Of a stretch of 64,000 nt of DNA, positions 18,851 to 30,904 are shown piece after piece (the stretch's first letter is position 1; each line of letters opens with the position of its first letter). This stretch comes from Heligmosomoides polygyrus polygyrus (Eukaryota; Nematoda; Chromadorea; Rhabditida; Heligmosomidae). The stretch is from assembly GCA_947396885.1 (NCBI GenBank), contig OX377205.1:76790969-76854968 (forward strand), in the 5' to 3' direction. A model generated the notes under the pieces. The model was not told the origin of the DNA and did not search any database. It worked only from the letters and a program-made list of their open reading frames with translations. Both the position numbers and the translations under genes were made by a program.

Positions 18851-19820
18851 TAAATAGGAGAAAATTCAGACTCTCACGTAAAAAGACTGTCGGGTGAAAT
18901 AGAGTCATATGACGTTAAGATTAAGAGCGACAGTACCTAACTGCCCCCTCGATCTTGAAGAGGCCATTCGTACAACAATATTAAAGTGTACAGAATCGAA
19001 CAGCGTCATCAGCATAGCTACACGAAACATTCGCCGACGCTGTATGTTGGGAGGAGGTTGATCTCGCTTCGTTTGAAAGGATTCCATCTCTCAGGAGGGA
19101 GGCAAAAGATTAGCTAGCAGGAACCTCGCCAACGGTTACTCAGTTGGGGAAGCCTCATAGTGGGAAGCCAAGAAGACACGTGGTTGTATGCCCACATTCC
19201 TTCATAGTCGGTATGTCATCTGATTTGTATCGATACTAGTCAAGGAGAATGCGTCCTCTGCTCGGTTGAAGTTGTCAGAAGGCAGAGAGAGGTACATAAA
19301 TTTATTGCAGGTCTCTTCTCCCATTGTTTCAGTCAACTGTTTACGTTTTAAACGTACCCTAGGCTGTAATTGCTGCTCTGCAATCTGTGTACGTTAAGTG
19401 TGCTACGAAAGCGATTAAAAAACTTCCTTCAAACCCTGCAAACGAGGTTTTTATGGCGAATCTTCCTTATGTATTCGTGGCTCAACGTTATGACGTGATC
19501 GTCGTTTCCAAAGACCGGAACATGGCGCTAAATTAAAATTGCACTCTACCCCTGGACCCCCGTGGAGTACCCTTCACGCTACCACGAATGTTGGGATGTC
19601 CAGCGATTATGTTCGGAAACAAGGAGACTTTGGTATGGGAGCGCTCCAGCGAGGACAGGAGGAAGACAGTCGATAGTTTTACGTGAGAGCCCACTACCTT
19701 CTAATGAGAGTTAATGAGAGTAGCTACAGCCACAATAATTGTAGAGAGGGTGGAGATAAGAATATGTTGCATAAAAAATGGTGCGGATTCAATAAAAATA
19801 CTTTCGAACAAGGCCAACTA
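18851..19820. other. Stretch without a recognised gene
   Basis: Near 19676-19740 is a segment (ttttacgtgagagcccacta and following) that recurs at 44387-44445, so a low-copy repeat lies here. Nothing else is recognised. Confidence 0.35.
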
Positions 19821-19855
19821 GGCTCTGTAGGAGGCGACGACGCTGAAACGTCAGC
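19821..19855 (+). ncRNA. Degenerate hammerhead-type motif of Penelope-like origin
   Basis: The layout is ggct, ctgtagg, an aggcgacgacgct stem, gaaacgt, agc. It matches the three better motifs in spacing, but the core CUGANGA is altered (A6 and A9 changed), so it should be inactive. Downstream, acaatcttggtc matches the flank of the motif at 20199. Confidence 0.4.
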
Positions 19856-20032
19856 ACTAGTAAAGTTGATGACAATCTTGGTCGAGAGTTGAACACATTT
19901 CTAAGGTCACCTGATTTTGCAGCACAGTAGCGTTCAAGAATAGGTTCGCCTTTAGTTTTTTGCTCATGACTATGCTGTAAATTTCAGGTAGCCCGTTGAA
20001 ATTCTTGCACTTTCTGAAACAGTAATATTCTA

Positions 20033-20303
20033 AATTGAAATCGTAAAATCGCTTCGAGCTTGAGACCAAGATTGTTAATATATGCTATCTTACGGTTAGT
20101 TAGGGTTGTGTCGCTTCCGTTTTGTGTCGTTCTATTTCTATCTTTTTAGGCCTGTGTGACTTGAAATGGTCCTCTCGATGTTCCCTTGTTAAAACCCAGG
20201 CTCTGACGAAGGCGGTTGCTCTGAAACGTTAGTCGGATAAAGACATACATATTAACAATCTTAGTCTCAAACTCGAAGCAATTTTACGATTTCAATTCAA
20301 CAT
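20033..20303. repeat. Inverted repeat around a hammerhead motif (Penelope-like terminal repeat)
   Basis: The segment at 20033-20085 is the reverse complement, with few differences, of 20245-20303 (shared block attaacaatcttgg/agtctca, then ctcgaagc, then attttacgatttcaa). The motif at 20199-20234 lies just before the right arm. Penelope-like elements have terminal repeats that can be direct or inverted, so this is probably a terminal-repeat remnant; no reverse transcriptase or GIY-YIG domain was found nearby. Confidence 0.5.
20199..20234 (+). ncRNA. Minimal hammerhead ribozyme motif (Penelope-like type)
   Basis: The order is GGCT / CTGACGA / stem II aggcg-gttg-ctct / GAAACGTT / AGTC. GGCT pairs with AGTC as stem I, CUGANGA and GAAA are the catalytic core, and ACGU is a self-complementary stem III, as in the minimal, dimer-forming hammerheads described in Penelope-like elements. 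Stem II is poorly paired, so activity is doubtful. Confidence 0.55.
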
Positions 20304-22638
20304 TCACTGTGCCAAGACTCATAGACGGTCGTACATGGAATATACTACGTGGAGCAATATTTTACTTAATTTCTTCTATTTCTGGAGAGTATAATAAGAA
20401 ATCTATAGCGAAGCAAATGTTTTAGAAACCAATCACCATTTAGCCGTTTAGCTATTAGTGAACTTTTATATAAAACAGTTGCAAAATGTTCAGTTCAAGA
20501 AAACAGAAACCAGTACAGTAGGGGACACTGACACTTTTCAAAATTTTACCACAGTTTTTTAGCTGGAAGTGACATCTTCATTATTTATAGGAAAGGACTA
20601 CCGATGAAAATTCGCTGTCGAAGAGTCCTAGAGTCGTCTCACTTTACAATTTACAACACGCGAAATCTTCGCAAACCAAATAGTTCTTTAGTTTATCCGC
20701 TGTGTATGAAAGTTCCTTCTGCAATGTTGTTGGGTTGATTACTCTATTCAGAACTTCAGAGTTTCCTCGGAACCTCACCTGAAACTGAAAGTCGCGACGT
20801 GTTTGAACAGCTCTCTTGCAGAAGAGAAAAGCCAAGACCGTATATCATGTAGGTAACATGCGGAGAATGAACTTTGAAATCTACCTTCTGCTAGCATCAA
20901 TTTTTATGGTGTTTTCTCGAAGAGGTTGATTGGCCTAATTTCAGATCCTCATTTAACGGATTGGCCGCTCGTCTTCTACCTTAAAGGCTGATGCGACCAA
21001 CTCGAATTTTTGTTTTTAATACTTTCGTTAATAATAATTAATGAATTATAAATTATTATTATTGTAATCGTCGACCAAGATTCACCTTAAGCAGCTACCA
21101 TAAATTTAATATTTCCGCTTATTTAATACGAAAGGCTTCACGAATGCGATCACTTCGGTGTATGAAGGCACTCGTTTCCGGAGCAAAAATAGGAACAACT
21201 GCCAGAAATCAAAACGTTATGATAACCGACGTCAAAACAAGGATTTCTAGAATCCATTCTAATTCACGATTTCGATTTCACCCATTTCAACCATCAGCAG
21301 TTCAATCCTCCCTGAGGTGTAGGTGGGATTTTCCGGCTTTGAATGGTCTGGCAAGCAACTTGGTAGGAGCATTACACAAACGTTTTCAAATGAACTGATA
21401 AGTTACATAGCAACAATAGAGTTCATTAGGCAAGTAACACCGCTCAAGTCGAGAAATAATATAACTAGGAAATCTCAAAGAACAACCAACAAGAAAATCC
21501 GGCAGTCAGTTAATTCATATTAAGCCTCTTCACCCGAGAAAAGTGAAGTTGTCATTGTTGCAGAGGGTTCAATGGCAGAGATTTAAACGGTCTCGCCTTT
21601 TTCTTAAGGTGTTTAACTTCTTGTGCTGATAGTACTTGAGGCTTGTGAATGAGGTTGGGGCTCAAATTGGCGACTTTTTACTAAAACGACTTCCGCTCCT
21701 AAACTTTAAAAACTTAACTACTAAGAATAGGCGCACATGCTATCAAAAGAGTAAGCAACTGCATAACAACAGGAACCAATAATTTCGGCACAATAAGGGT
21801 TACGAACAACTTATATTTTCAAAGTCCAAAGTTCAAAAGTCACTTATATTTTCGCTTACCACTGCATGTGATATGCTTTTCTGTAGCATTTGCTGGCATT
21901 TAAAAACAGGAGGCAACTAAAAAAAAAGAGAGTCAAATGAGCGCGGTAAGGAAGATGTATGGGCCTAGAATGAAGGAAGTTGGAGGTGCAGCTTGTTTGC
22001 AGAAATTGCGAGGTTCGAATGTGGAAGACTTCTTTATAGGAAGCATCAGCTCTACTGCAAGATCTACGATGAAAAGGATGGAATGCGCTCCTTTTCAGCT
22101 TCAAAACGGCTACGGTAAAGGCTGAGCGCGACCAAGAGTGACATGCCGCTCTGCCTAAGCTGCGAAGCCAAAGAGTGATGAAGCACCAGAACGGTGGTAA
22201 TCAATTTCTGCTTTCGGAAACGACTGCACGTACATCTGCTGTTGAATGTTTACAACCAGACGCAGCCTAAGCTCCGTGAAATGCTGTAAGTAGTAAGCGT
22301 GACGAACGCCAGTGGGATTTGTAGAAGCCCCGGGTAGAGTGAGAGAGGAGATGAACGGGTACGAGGAAATCTAGGTTTTCATTGGTCACAAGAGAACTGT
22401 CTCAGCAGCACGCCGGAGCCGCGATAGGAAGAATTGGAATGATATAGGAAGAATTTCCATGCTTCAATTACTAAGAAAACAGGTTTCGTTTTTTGCGGAA
22501 CCCTCGAGGCAATCGAGTAGGAGGCACTGAAAGTTGAATTTGATTAACAAAGGGTAACGATCCGGAGGCGCGAGCTTACCACTCACAAGGCAGGTCAATG
22601 AACTTCCCGTGACAAAGTGACCTATTAAGGGTGGTAAA
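20304..22638. other. AT-rich stretch, nothing recognised
   Basis: Short frames at 20644-20835, 21144-21398 and 21856-22104 show no domain. There are low-complexity ATT runs near 21030-21065. No gene is supported. Confidence 0.35.
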
Positions 22639-22727
22639 GGATTGTCTGAGATGCACCGCAGTGGTTTTCAAATTTCGATTTGAAGGATGGAAGCTTGAAA
22701 ACCACTACGGTGCTTCTCAGACAGTCC
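22639..22727 (+). repeat. 33-bp-arm imperfect hairpin
   Basis: Arm ggattgtctgagatgcaccg... (22639-22671) pairs with 22695-22727, with three mismatches and a 23-base loop. The size resembles a microRNA precursor or a tiny foldback element. It is followed about 80 bases later by a tRNA-like block. Confidence 0.55.
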
Positions 22728-22808
22728 CCTATAAGGCTGAACGGGTCATTTTGGAAATCTCCACGGTAAGTTCATTGACGACCCTTGTCAGGAGCACTAG
22801 GACAGTGT

Positions 22809-22876
22809 GGATTGACTGGTGCAGCGGTAGGGCTTTTGCCTTACGGACATGACGTCGAGGGTTCGGTTCCTGGGCC
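22809..22876 (+). tRNA. tRNA-like block (SINE head or tRNA pseudogene)
   Basis: An A box tggtgcagcgg (22817-22827) and a B-box-like gggttcggttcc (22859-22870) lie 31 bases apart, the spacing of a tRNA. The T stem pairs only partly (gaggg/cctgg) and no clean anticodon arm is seen, so this is more likely a SINE head or a decayed tRNA than a working gene. Confidence 0.4.
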
Positions 22877-23534
22877 AAGACGCTCTTCTTTAGTTCTATT
22901 TCAGAGTTTCCACAGAGAAGCTGTGTGTGCATGTTATTTGGGGTTTGCTGCGGTATGTTCTTTACTGTTCTCTAATTTGTCGGCACCTGTTGATTTACCA
23001 CCAATATTCCCATTTCCTCTCATGAGCACTGTTTCGAACCGAAATGTCCTAATAGCTTTGGAAAATTTAGGAGATTGCTCGTTTTTCATAAACGCTGTCA
23101 ATCTTCCTCCTAATAGACCACTTTTCGTGATTCCATTTCCAATGGATACCGTAATTTTAGCCCATGGCTTGTCTTGCAGACAACGCGTAACGATCTTTTC
23201 TCATGTGTAGCAAAGGTCGGAGAAGCTATTTGAATTCCGGTCAGAGAAGCAATGAGAAAGAATGGATACAGTTTGCAATAATCGGTTGCATAAAGAGAAG
23301 GTTTTAAACAGGATAGCTAATGATTGTTGGTGCAAACCATATGTATAATATGTATAATATAGCAATAAAAGGCACTTGCCAGTTGCATTGGAACGCGTAA
23401 TAACTAAATATTATGCAGCATAACCCTGGCATTAGAATGATTAAAATTTTTCTTTTTGGAAAGTAGTGAGCGCTCTTTTTAAAATACCGACTATCTTGCC
23501 TTGATTCGCAGTCGATCGTTTCCATTTCGAAGTC
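22877..23534. other. Stretch without a recognised gene
   Basis: Two open frames (22785-23210 and 23304-23525) lack recognisable domains. The region directly follows the tRNA-like block and could be the body of the same retroelement. Confidence 0.3.
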
Positions 23535-24605
23535 GTTAAATTTGTTTATTTATTTATACGTGTATGACAACACGTGACAAAGGAATAACCATTATGACAA
23601 CACATGGGCAGTAAGCAGACAACACCTTGGTAGTAAACACGCAAATGCAAGAAACGGCGAATTAGCGAGTCTTAGGAAAACTATCAACGAGCTTTTTATT
23701 ACATTGATTAGACGAGGATGGCTAGGCATGGTTCTTGGAAAGCATCAAGAATGCAGAAACGGCCCTTTGAGTGAAAAACAAGGCCCGAACACGACTTTTG
23801 GCCGTAGGATAATGAATTTTAGCTCTACAGCCCCTTGAGGTAGAATGGTTGACTGTGTAAAGCTCAGAAGTGGAAGTGCAACTTTTCCAGTCATCGTCTT
23901 GAGAATCATAATTAGATCGTTTCGCTTTCTACAAATAGCAAGCGATTCCAGCTTGAATATTATATTACGATCAAGCGCTGATGGAACGGAGATGTAGTCA
24001 TAGCCACTTAAGTGTAACCAGACTCTGTAGCTTTCTAGCGTAGCTATTTTGAAAAGATTCAAGCCTTTGTGTACAGCGCTTAAAATGAGGACTAAACACA
24101 GTCATGCCATACTCCAATATTGGGCGAACATATGATTTGTATGCAAGTAGCAGGTGTGTTTCTGAATTTGTAGATAACGCTGTAGAAATCTTGTAACTCT
24201 TTCAGCTTTCTTTGCAATCGTTTCGCAATGCTCTGAAAAACCAGGTTTTTTTTTGTCTAAAATGAATCCCAGATCACGCAGACGATTTTCACCGAGTAGA
24301 TTGCAACTACCAAAGCTGTAAATATGTACGTTTAACCAAATTTGAATTGCCGAGATGAAAAACTCCAGCTTTTGGTGCTGAGATAGGTGATTTCCACCTG
24401 TTCGACCAAACTGCAACCTCCTAAACTGCACATTGAAGGGCAAAATGGTCCTCTGCACTATGAAGCAATATTCCTGTATATTTTTTATATCGTCGGCAAA
24501 CACTTTTGCACTTAGCACCTCTCTTTCGACGAAAACAGGTAAATCAGAAGTGTAAATGATGGAAAGAATCTGTGACAAGTACCCCCCCCCCCCACCTCTG
24601 GGGTA
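23535..24605 (-). mobile_element. CR1-like LINE, RT C-terminal half and 3' tail (decayed)
   Basis: On the minus strand, LSQILSIIYTSDLPVFVE and VFADDIKNIQ are the region around the catalytic FADD of CR1/Jockey-type reverse transcriptases. RLRDLGFILDKKKPGFSEHC and the tail motif around YDYISVPSALDRNIIFKLES follow. At least two frame changes and the lack of a 5' part make it inactive. The 3' end is a (TAAA)n tail seen as tttatttatttata at about 23542. Its right end is a C10 run at 24587-24596. The copy at 45200-47240 is closely related and serves as its reference. Confidence 0.8.
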
Positions 24606-25109
24606 CGTCACTCGTTATTGAGTACGTCCGAGAAAATTTGCCATTGACTTTCATTTCCATCCCTCTATCCGTCTTCTATCCCTTCAGTTTTCTGCCGACC
24701 ATCTAGCCTTTGTAAGAGCAGTAGACGTTGTCCTGAATACGCCTGCCTGCATCTGTGCTTAAGCATGGTCACTCCTGAGGAGCCTCTACCAAGAGGGGGG
24801 GGGGCTTCACCTATTGCTATGCACGGTTCGATTTTCGTCCATCAGTTGTTGCCGGTCTGACATTTTTCCCCTCTTCTCGATCATCTTTTGCTTGCACTCA
24901 GCTTACACGACAGAAACGTTTTGTCAAATCATGGAGGATATTCTAACCTCGTTCCCTTGAAACCACGAAAAAAATCGTAGCTAGAGGTGATCGCATTAGG
25001 GCACTTGAACCGATTCGGTCCATTTGGCGAGTAATCTCCTTCATCTGCCAACTTGTTTTGAGCGCATGAATAGCATTATCTTAGCATTCCAGGATTGTAA
25101 TTGTTTATT
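24606..25109. other. Stretch without a recognised gene
   Basis: A poly(G) run near 24796-24805 mirrors the poly(C) run at 24587. No protein motif was found. Confidence 0.35.
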
Positions 25110-25241
25110 TTGTTTGGTCGGTTCGTTTGTCTAACTAGTTTAATCGTTCCCCTTCGTTCTGTCCCTTGCGTTCTCTCTCTTGTTGTTGAGCCATGGATCA
25201 AATTTAGCGTGCCCTCCATGGGCGCATAAATAAATAAATAT
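25110..25241 (+). mobile_element. LINE 3' end with (TAAA)n tail
   Basis: A T-rich 3' untranslated-like stretch ends in gcgcataaataaataaata. The form fits the CR1 3' ends elsewhere in this window, but no coding part is attached. Confidence 0.45.
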
Positions 25242-25403
25242 AACAATTCTGAGATAAATTCGAGAAATTTGAAGCTTGAAAATAAGCTCTTTCAAGGGCA
25301 CTCCTTTCTTTAAATTTCTGGAAATTCATCGCTAAACATTTCCTTTTCCAGCAGAGTGTATAAATTTCAAGTACCTCTCCACAGTTAACGTCCGATCAGT
25401 GCA

Positions 25404-25558
25404 GATTCATCAACGACTTACGGCAATTTGACAGAGAAAATACAGCCGAAACCTCTGATAGCGCGGCTTATCAAGCGATATGGTGAAACACTTCGCCGCG
25501 CTGTCAGGGATTTCGGCTGTATTTTCTCTGTTGATCTGCTGTAAGTCGTTGACGAATC
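25404..25558. repeat. 64-bp-arm inverted repeat (foldback or MITE)
   Basis: Arms 25404-25467 and 25495-25558 are reverse complements with about nine differences (shared blocks: caacgactta, cagagaaaatacagccgaaa, gcgcggc) around a 27-base spacer. It could form a long RNA hairpin. No target duplication was established. Confidence 0.7.
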
Positions 25559-27959
25559 CGGCCCCAGATTGACTTCATTTCAAGAAATTATTCAACTTAC
25601 CAGTCACGTGCAACGCAGTAAAGAAATAGAACAAATGCGGTGTTAAGCCATGTGCGGTGTTAAGCCATGTAACGCACCATTGTGCATTGTGCAGATTTGT
25701 TTAACGAAAACAACAAATGAACCCTTATGAGAAACCGGACCAGAGAGTACTAGTTGAGCACGGCAATCTTCCACAATTTTCTAGGCGTGTCTCTCCCTAC
25801 TTCCACCCCCCTCCCCACCCCATCACCACACCCTAGGGTTGTTTAAAAAGAGCGAAAGTCATTGAGAACAGTCATTCTCCAAAAGCACAAAAGTAGAATA
25901 AAAATAATACAAACTCCTCCTCTAATGTACATGTAAGTGGTGGTTCAAAATCACTCAAAATTTGTCTATTCAAACAAATTTAAAAATGTTTTTATACATG
26001 TTTTTGCAACAATATTCATGGTCCACTCTGAACAATTGCGTGCAGCCTAAAAGCGCTATGATATAGAAACATTAAAAATTTTGCACATACCACGAAAATT
26101 CCCATGAATCTTAGAAACAGTATTTCATTCTAAATGGAAAGAGGAATTTCTGGGGAAGCATTTCAGAAGTATGTCTAAAGGGCAGAAATGAATGCCGTTG
26201 CGATCATCTGCGTCTCTCAAGTAGTATGATCGGTTTTCGCGAAATCTTTGATGCAACCGAACTACGGGCTGTGAATTGTATCATGGAATCGCACAGTCGC
26301 ACAAAGCAACACCGGGCAAACAACTGACATGGAGAAAGTGCGAAAATCCTGCTTCATAAGCACTGACTCAGATAGTCGATTCTTTGACCTTTCAATATTT
26401 TTTTTTCATTTTTCTGCGTATTCGATGACTGGAAGAGGATAGTTTGTGCGACTGTGTGGTTGCATAGTAAACTATCGGGGCCACTAACTCGGTAGCTTTA
26501 AGGAATCTGCAAAATAGTACGTGCTTTCCTACTATCTAAAGGGTGGAGGTCTTCGCAGTGGTGCCGACTTTCCTCGTTCAGACATACACCTGAGACTCCT
26601 CCCAGTTAGTTTTTTAGACAATGCAGAAATAGAAAAATTGGATTGTAATGCGGTCGGCATTTACCATAGCCAGATGCTCAGCCTTTTCACGAAGACACTA
26701 CATCACATGCACCCCGGCGGAATTTAATGCGTTGGGTTCCTCGCGAACTGGTAAGCCGTGATGAGGATGATCCGCCTACTGTTAGACCATAACGGAATGA
26801 GTGCATGGACTATGTAATGGTGCAGCGAAACACTCCACTTACTAACGAAAGAGGTGAGCTTTCTTACGGCTCGTCCGGAAAGTTCAAGTTCGGAAAGCAG
26901 ATGAATCAGAGCCAATACATTGATAGACAACCTAGAATTCGAGAGCTTCGAGCAGAAAGAAAGAAGCGACCACGTTCCAGTACAGTTCACGTCAACAAAT
27001 AGGGGGCCATTAAAAGCGTGATCTGCACAGAATACGATGGATGCCCTAGTTCTTAGGGAAATGATTGTAGGCGTCTGGACAAGTCTGCGTAATTCGCATC
27101 TCTGGGCGGGTATCGGAAAGCTTTCCAGTCGACAACGTCCCGTCGTCGACAAACTACCGATGAGGCGAAGTTGGACTAATTCTTCCGTAGGAACTTCAGT
27201 AGGGGCTTACTTCAGTAGGAGGAGCCTCAGTGTTTAGGTCGTATTAAACTCTTTTCACTTCAAATTGGATACTTTTCACGTGAAAGTGGACCCTCTTCCT
27301 AACGATCTTCATGCTTCTGAAATCAAACTAAATGTCTTAGTGGAAGCGACTTCTTTCAGGTTAAACTACGGACCATCCGCGATGGTTAAAATAATTTTTT
27401 TGTTCATAAAAATTTGGCGCAACTTTCTTTCCAATTTTTTAGTTCAGCTGCCCAAATGAGTGCAGTAGTTTTGAAAAATTTTATTTTTTGAGAAAAACAC
27501 TAAGTGGAAATTTTTCTTAAAGCGCAGCAAGGCAGTAGTCATTTGATGCATTTAGAGAGGAACTATCAAGAAGCTCCTCGCCATTTTTATTTGATTGAGT
27601 TTAATGTAAATGCTGCTTAAATGAAGCAGCAAAGTGAGGATATGCGTTTTTTTACAGCTTCTCCAGTGTATGGTTTACAGGTGTGAAACACCATGCAAAC
27701 AGAAATTTTGCCATCAATCGAATAAATAACGCGATGTCTTGGACAGAGGCTGGCGCAATCTCTCCTTTCAGTACTACAAGAACGACGCTTTCTTGCTCTA
27801 TAAAACAAGTATTAAACTATTAGTTTTCGTAAAAAATAAGACTTTTGCAAAATTTAAAACAATGCTGAAAAATTCTAGCGCGTGAGCCCCAAACGTCGGC
27901 GCGGAAGGCCCTTGAGGCATTTTGGATACAGGCTACTGACCCAAAAATCAACCGGAAGG
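25559..27959. other. Stretch without a recognised gene
   Basis: Open frames at 26521-26727, 26724-27152 (minus), 26805-27002 and 27037-27237 show no domain or splice context. The DNA is AT-rich with A/T runs. No repeat boundary was identified. Confidence 0.35.
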
Positions 27960-28265
27960 GGGAGTGCCTATATATAACCCGGGAGCTAAGGCCATACCTC
28001 CGGCTAGCATTCTATTCAGGGTACGGTCTTCGGTGGTACCCTCACGGCCACTACTGCCCTGATCACCTGGCGTTCCTTGATTAGGTGAGGTCGATTACTG
28101 TCTCTTTCTCATCTTGTGGACGTCTAATTGGTCTCAAAATCCAGTAGGGTTGAGGAGACCCTTGGTCGAGTGATCACACTTAGATTTGTTTCCTTTCAGG
28201 CTCTGAAGAAGGCGATCCCGCCGAAACGTAAGCCAAATAAACGCTGTTACCAACCTCGCCCAGAG
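27960..28265 (+). mobile_element. Penelope-like terminal repeat module with promoter, splice acceptor and hammerhead
   Basis: In order: a TATA-like ctatatataa (about 27970), about 220 bases of leader, a strong nematode 3' splice site gtttcctttcag (28187-28198), a hammerhead-type motif starting at the very next base, and an AATAAA-like caaataaac after it. The same order recurs at 56495-56715. Penelope-like elements carry an intron and hammerhead motifs in their flanking repeats, so this is read as a solo terminal repeat. No coding part of such an element was recognised next to it. Confidence 0.55.
28199..28234 (+). ncRNA. Minimal hammerhead ribozyme motif (best copy)
   Basis: GGCT / CTGAAGA / aGGCG-atcc-CGCC / GAAACGTA / AGCC. 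Stem I (GGCT:AGCC) and stem II (GGCG:CGCC) pair perfectly. The core residues C3 U4 G5 A6 G8 A9 and G12 A13 A14 are all present; only the tolerant position 7 is A. Stem III is the palindrome ACGU, which requires a dimer. The predicted cleavage point follows GUA, before AGCC. Confidence 0.65.
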
Positions 28266-30424
28266 TTCAAACAAGAACTACTACGAATGCTGAAAAAGTC
28301 ACACTAAGATTTTCCTTGAATGAAAAATTATCGCAACCTTTTTTGGAGAGACTCCAATTTATTGTGGAAGGAGTTGGTTTTGATTAGCAAGATGTTCAGT
28401 GTGATTTCAAAAGGCGTTCGACAGACGTTTGTTTAGAAGAGCGTCTAGTTTTACGTGGAATCTGTCCAATTTGCTATATGTATGTATAACAATATTCCGA
28501 AGGAACAGCCTCTATCTCCATCTTTATAATCTTGTAGTTCGTTCTTACTGCATAATCGGTTCCATTTTCTTAGAAACGGAAACTCGAATTTGTGAAGAAC
28601 AATGCGCAGAGCTGCCCTCATACAATTTCCATAGAATTCTATTTCCATATCGTTTCTATACAGGATAGGACAAGTAATGACAAAATGAATGGTCACAGCT
28701 GAGACTCTATAAATCACAAAAGCTGCTTCTGGTCTAGAAAGCAAGGGGGACACGGTCTGTCATGCTGTTTGTCTTTCTTCAAAATTTTGACAAATAAAAG
28801 ATGACAAACTGAACGAGATTTCTATTTGTTCCTCTTCAACGCGCTTCTGCAGTTTTGAAGAGTATTAGCAGAAATGAGGAAGCTAAGCACAGAGGCACGC
28901 TTTCGTTCTTTCTACTGCGGAAGACAGCTTTTTATTAAGTCGGCTGATCCCAAACACTCACATACCCACGTTATTTCCTGTAACGGGTGAACGGTGATTC
29001 TCTACGGTAACCGTCCATGCGGTTAGTCGCCTTTATCAACGCCAATGCCTAATTTTGTTACACTTTTCCATAAAAAGTAAGAAAGTATTGTGGGGATGAA
29101 AAGGTGTTTGCGCGTGTAGTGCTACGAATGTCTTCGACGTTTTCTAGTCGCAGAGAAGTCGATTTTGCCGAACCGCAGCTTAAGAAAAGCCATTAGCAAC
29201 TCTGATCAACAGCTTAATAAAGCCACATCGGCTATGTTCTTTACTTAGGTCAAGACACTACAGAAGGCATGCCACGTATGCACTTCCTCCTTCCGATGGG
29301 CAGAACCCTTAGAAATCAATCTGCATGCCGTTATGAGGCACCATTTGCGTGATGTCGTTTTCACATTCTCGCTCAACATGATGGATCTGTAGCATTTACG
29401 CTTCTACGAACGTTGGTCGGCCGCTACTTCGCATCAACAAGTGCAACGCTGGCGACCTCAAATACCTGGGCAGAAAAACTGCGCACATCAGCCAACTAGC
29501 GAGATATTACGCTAAGCACTCAAATTCAGTTTACATTTAAAACTATCGCATTGCGCTACCAAGACGATGAGCAAAGAACAACGTCTCCAATACTATGGGA
29601 ATGTGGTCGTCGATGTAAAGACTAGACACTGGACCCGACGAGGATTCGGATAATTCGAACCCATCACTTTCTTTAAACCCTGTTAAAAGGATTATGCGAA
29701 CTGTTTGCAATTCTTGAAAAGCCCTTGATCATGGGGCCATTCCGATGAGAGTAGCTTTAACAAGAAGGATTTATGAGTGATCCAAATAGCACATCTATGC
29801 CGGGTCTCAGATATCCGAATCGGTTAGTACATCAGATTTCTTACCAAAGTCAGTTATCTGAGTTCAAAAGCAAATCCGATCTGGAGAAAAACACTTCCAT
29901 ATGAATCGCCCTATGATCCGTGCTTTCCAAAAATTCTATTGTTCACACAATCCTCTTAAGGTTTGAAGGAAATGACGACTCTGAATTATCCCCTTAGCTC
30001 GGTCTGGCCTCTACTAAACACTGGATCCGCATTGGAGCTAATGTCTAGTAGAGGCTCCGACCGGGTCCAGCGAGCTGATCGGAAGAAGACGTGAATAACG
30101 AAAGTAGAGAAAGGCTTGAGTAGACGAGGTCTTTGAGCATACGATAGAAACGTCTCCGGATCGCTTGGCATGGAGGGACATTGTTCGTGATGAAAGCACT
30201 CCATAGCACCCACAGCGACGTATTGGCTCCGAGATTGGAGCCACTACGACTGGAGACTGGAAATGTCAAAGACATCCGTAACGCCTTCATATCATTGTAA
30301 CGCCCGCTGATGAATGAGTGAAGAAGCGCTGCAAAATGCTAATAGAATGCGGCATGTCTGCCATGTGCCATTTAAAGGAGAGTAGAAGAAAGGAAGAAAT
30401 ACAATGGTGGGCGGTAATTAATCC
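28266..30424. other. Stretch without a recognised gene
   Basis: Short frames only. A small imperfect inverted repeat, ggcctctacta...ctagtagaggc, lies at about 30006-30056. Nothing else can be supported. Confidence 0.35.
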
Positions 30425-30640
30425 CCACTCGCGATGCAACGCATACTGTACATCCGAATTTGAATACGCATTATGGAATATACGGCGACTTGCGGTGGCC
30501 AGCTGATGAACGAATCTGTGTTTTGTCGCTTCCTGTCAAGTCCGGTACCGGATATCGGAGAAATGGAAAGCTTCGAGGGCCTGGCGAGTGCCCGAATAAA
30601 GAACGTAGATTTTGCGTGCACGCAGATGCCGTCGTCCCAA
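30425..30640 (-). mobile_element. tRNA-derived SINE, family A, degraded copy
   Basis: Colinear words with the intact SINE include gatgcaacgcat, gaatacgcatta, cggtggccagctgatgaa, aagtccggtacc and gagaaatggaaagc. The head is not recognisable. Confidence 0.6.
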
Positions 30641-30904
30641 CGGTAGGTGCTGTCACGTGTCGAACGCCAAGTATTTATGAAAATCTGAAGAAGCGATGCG
30701 AAGGGAACTGCAAGTCCATTGTGAATACCCGCATTTTGAGCAAGGTAAATGCATTCTACATTGCGAATATTGGATGAAGAAACAGAACAGCCACACTTGT
30801 CCACTCATAAACAGAGTCCGTGTGAACCTGGGTACGATTTGGGTATACGGACGGCCATAGGGGTGCAGGAGGGACCTCTGCTGGATCTACAGCAACACAC
30901 GGGT

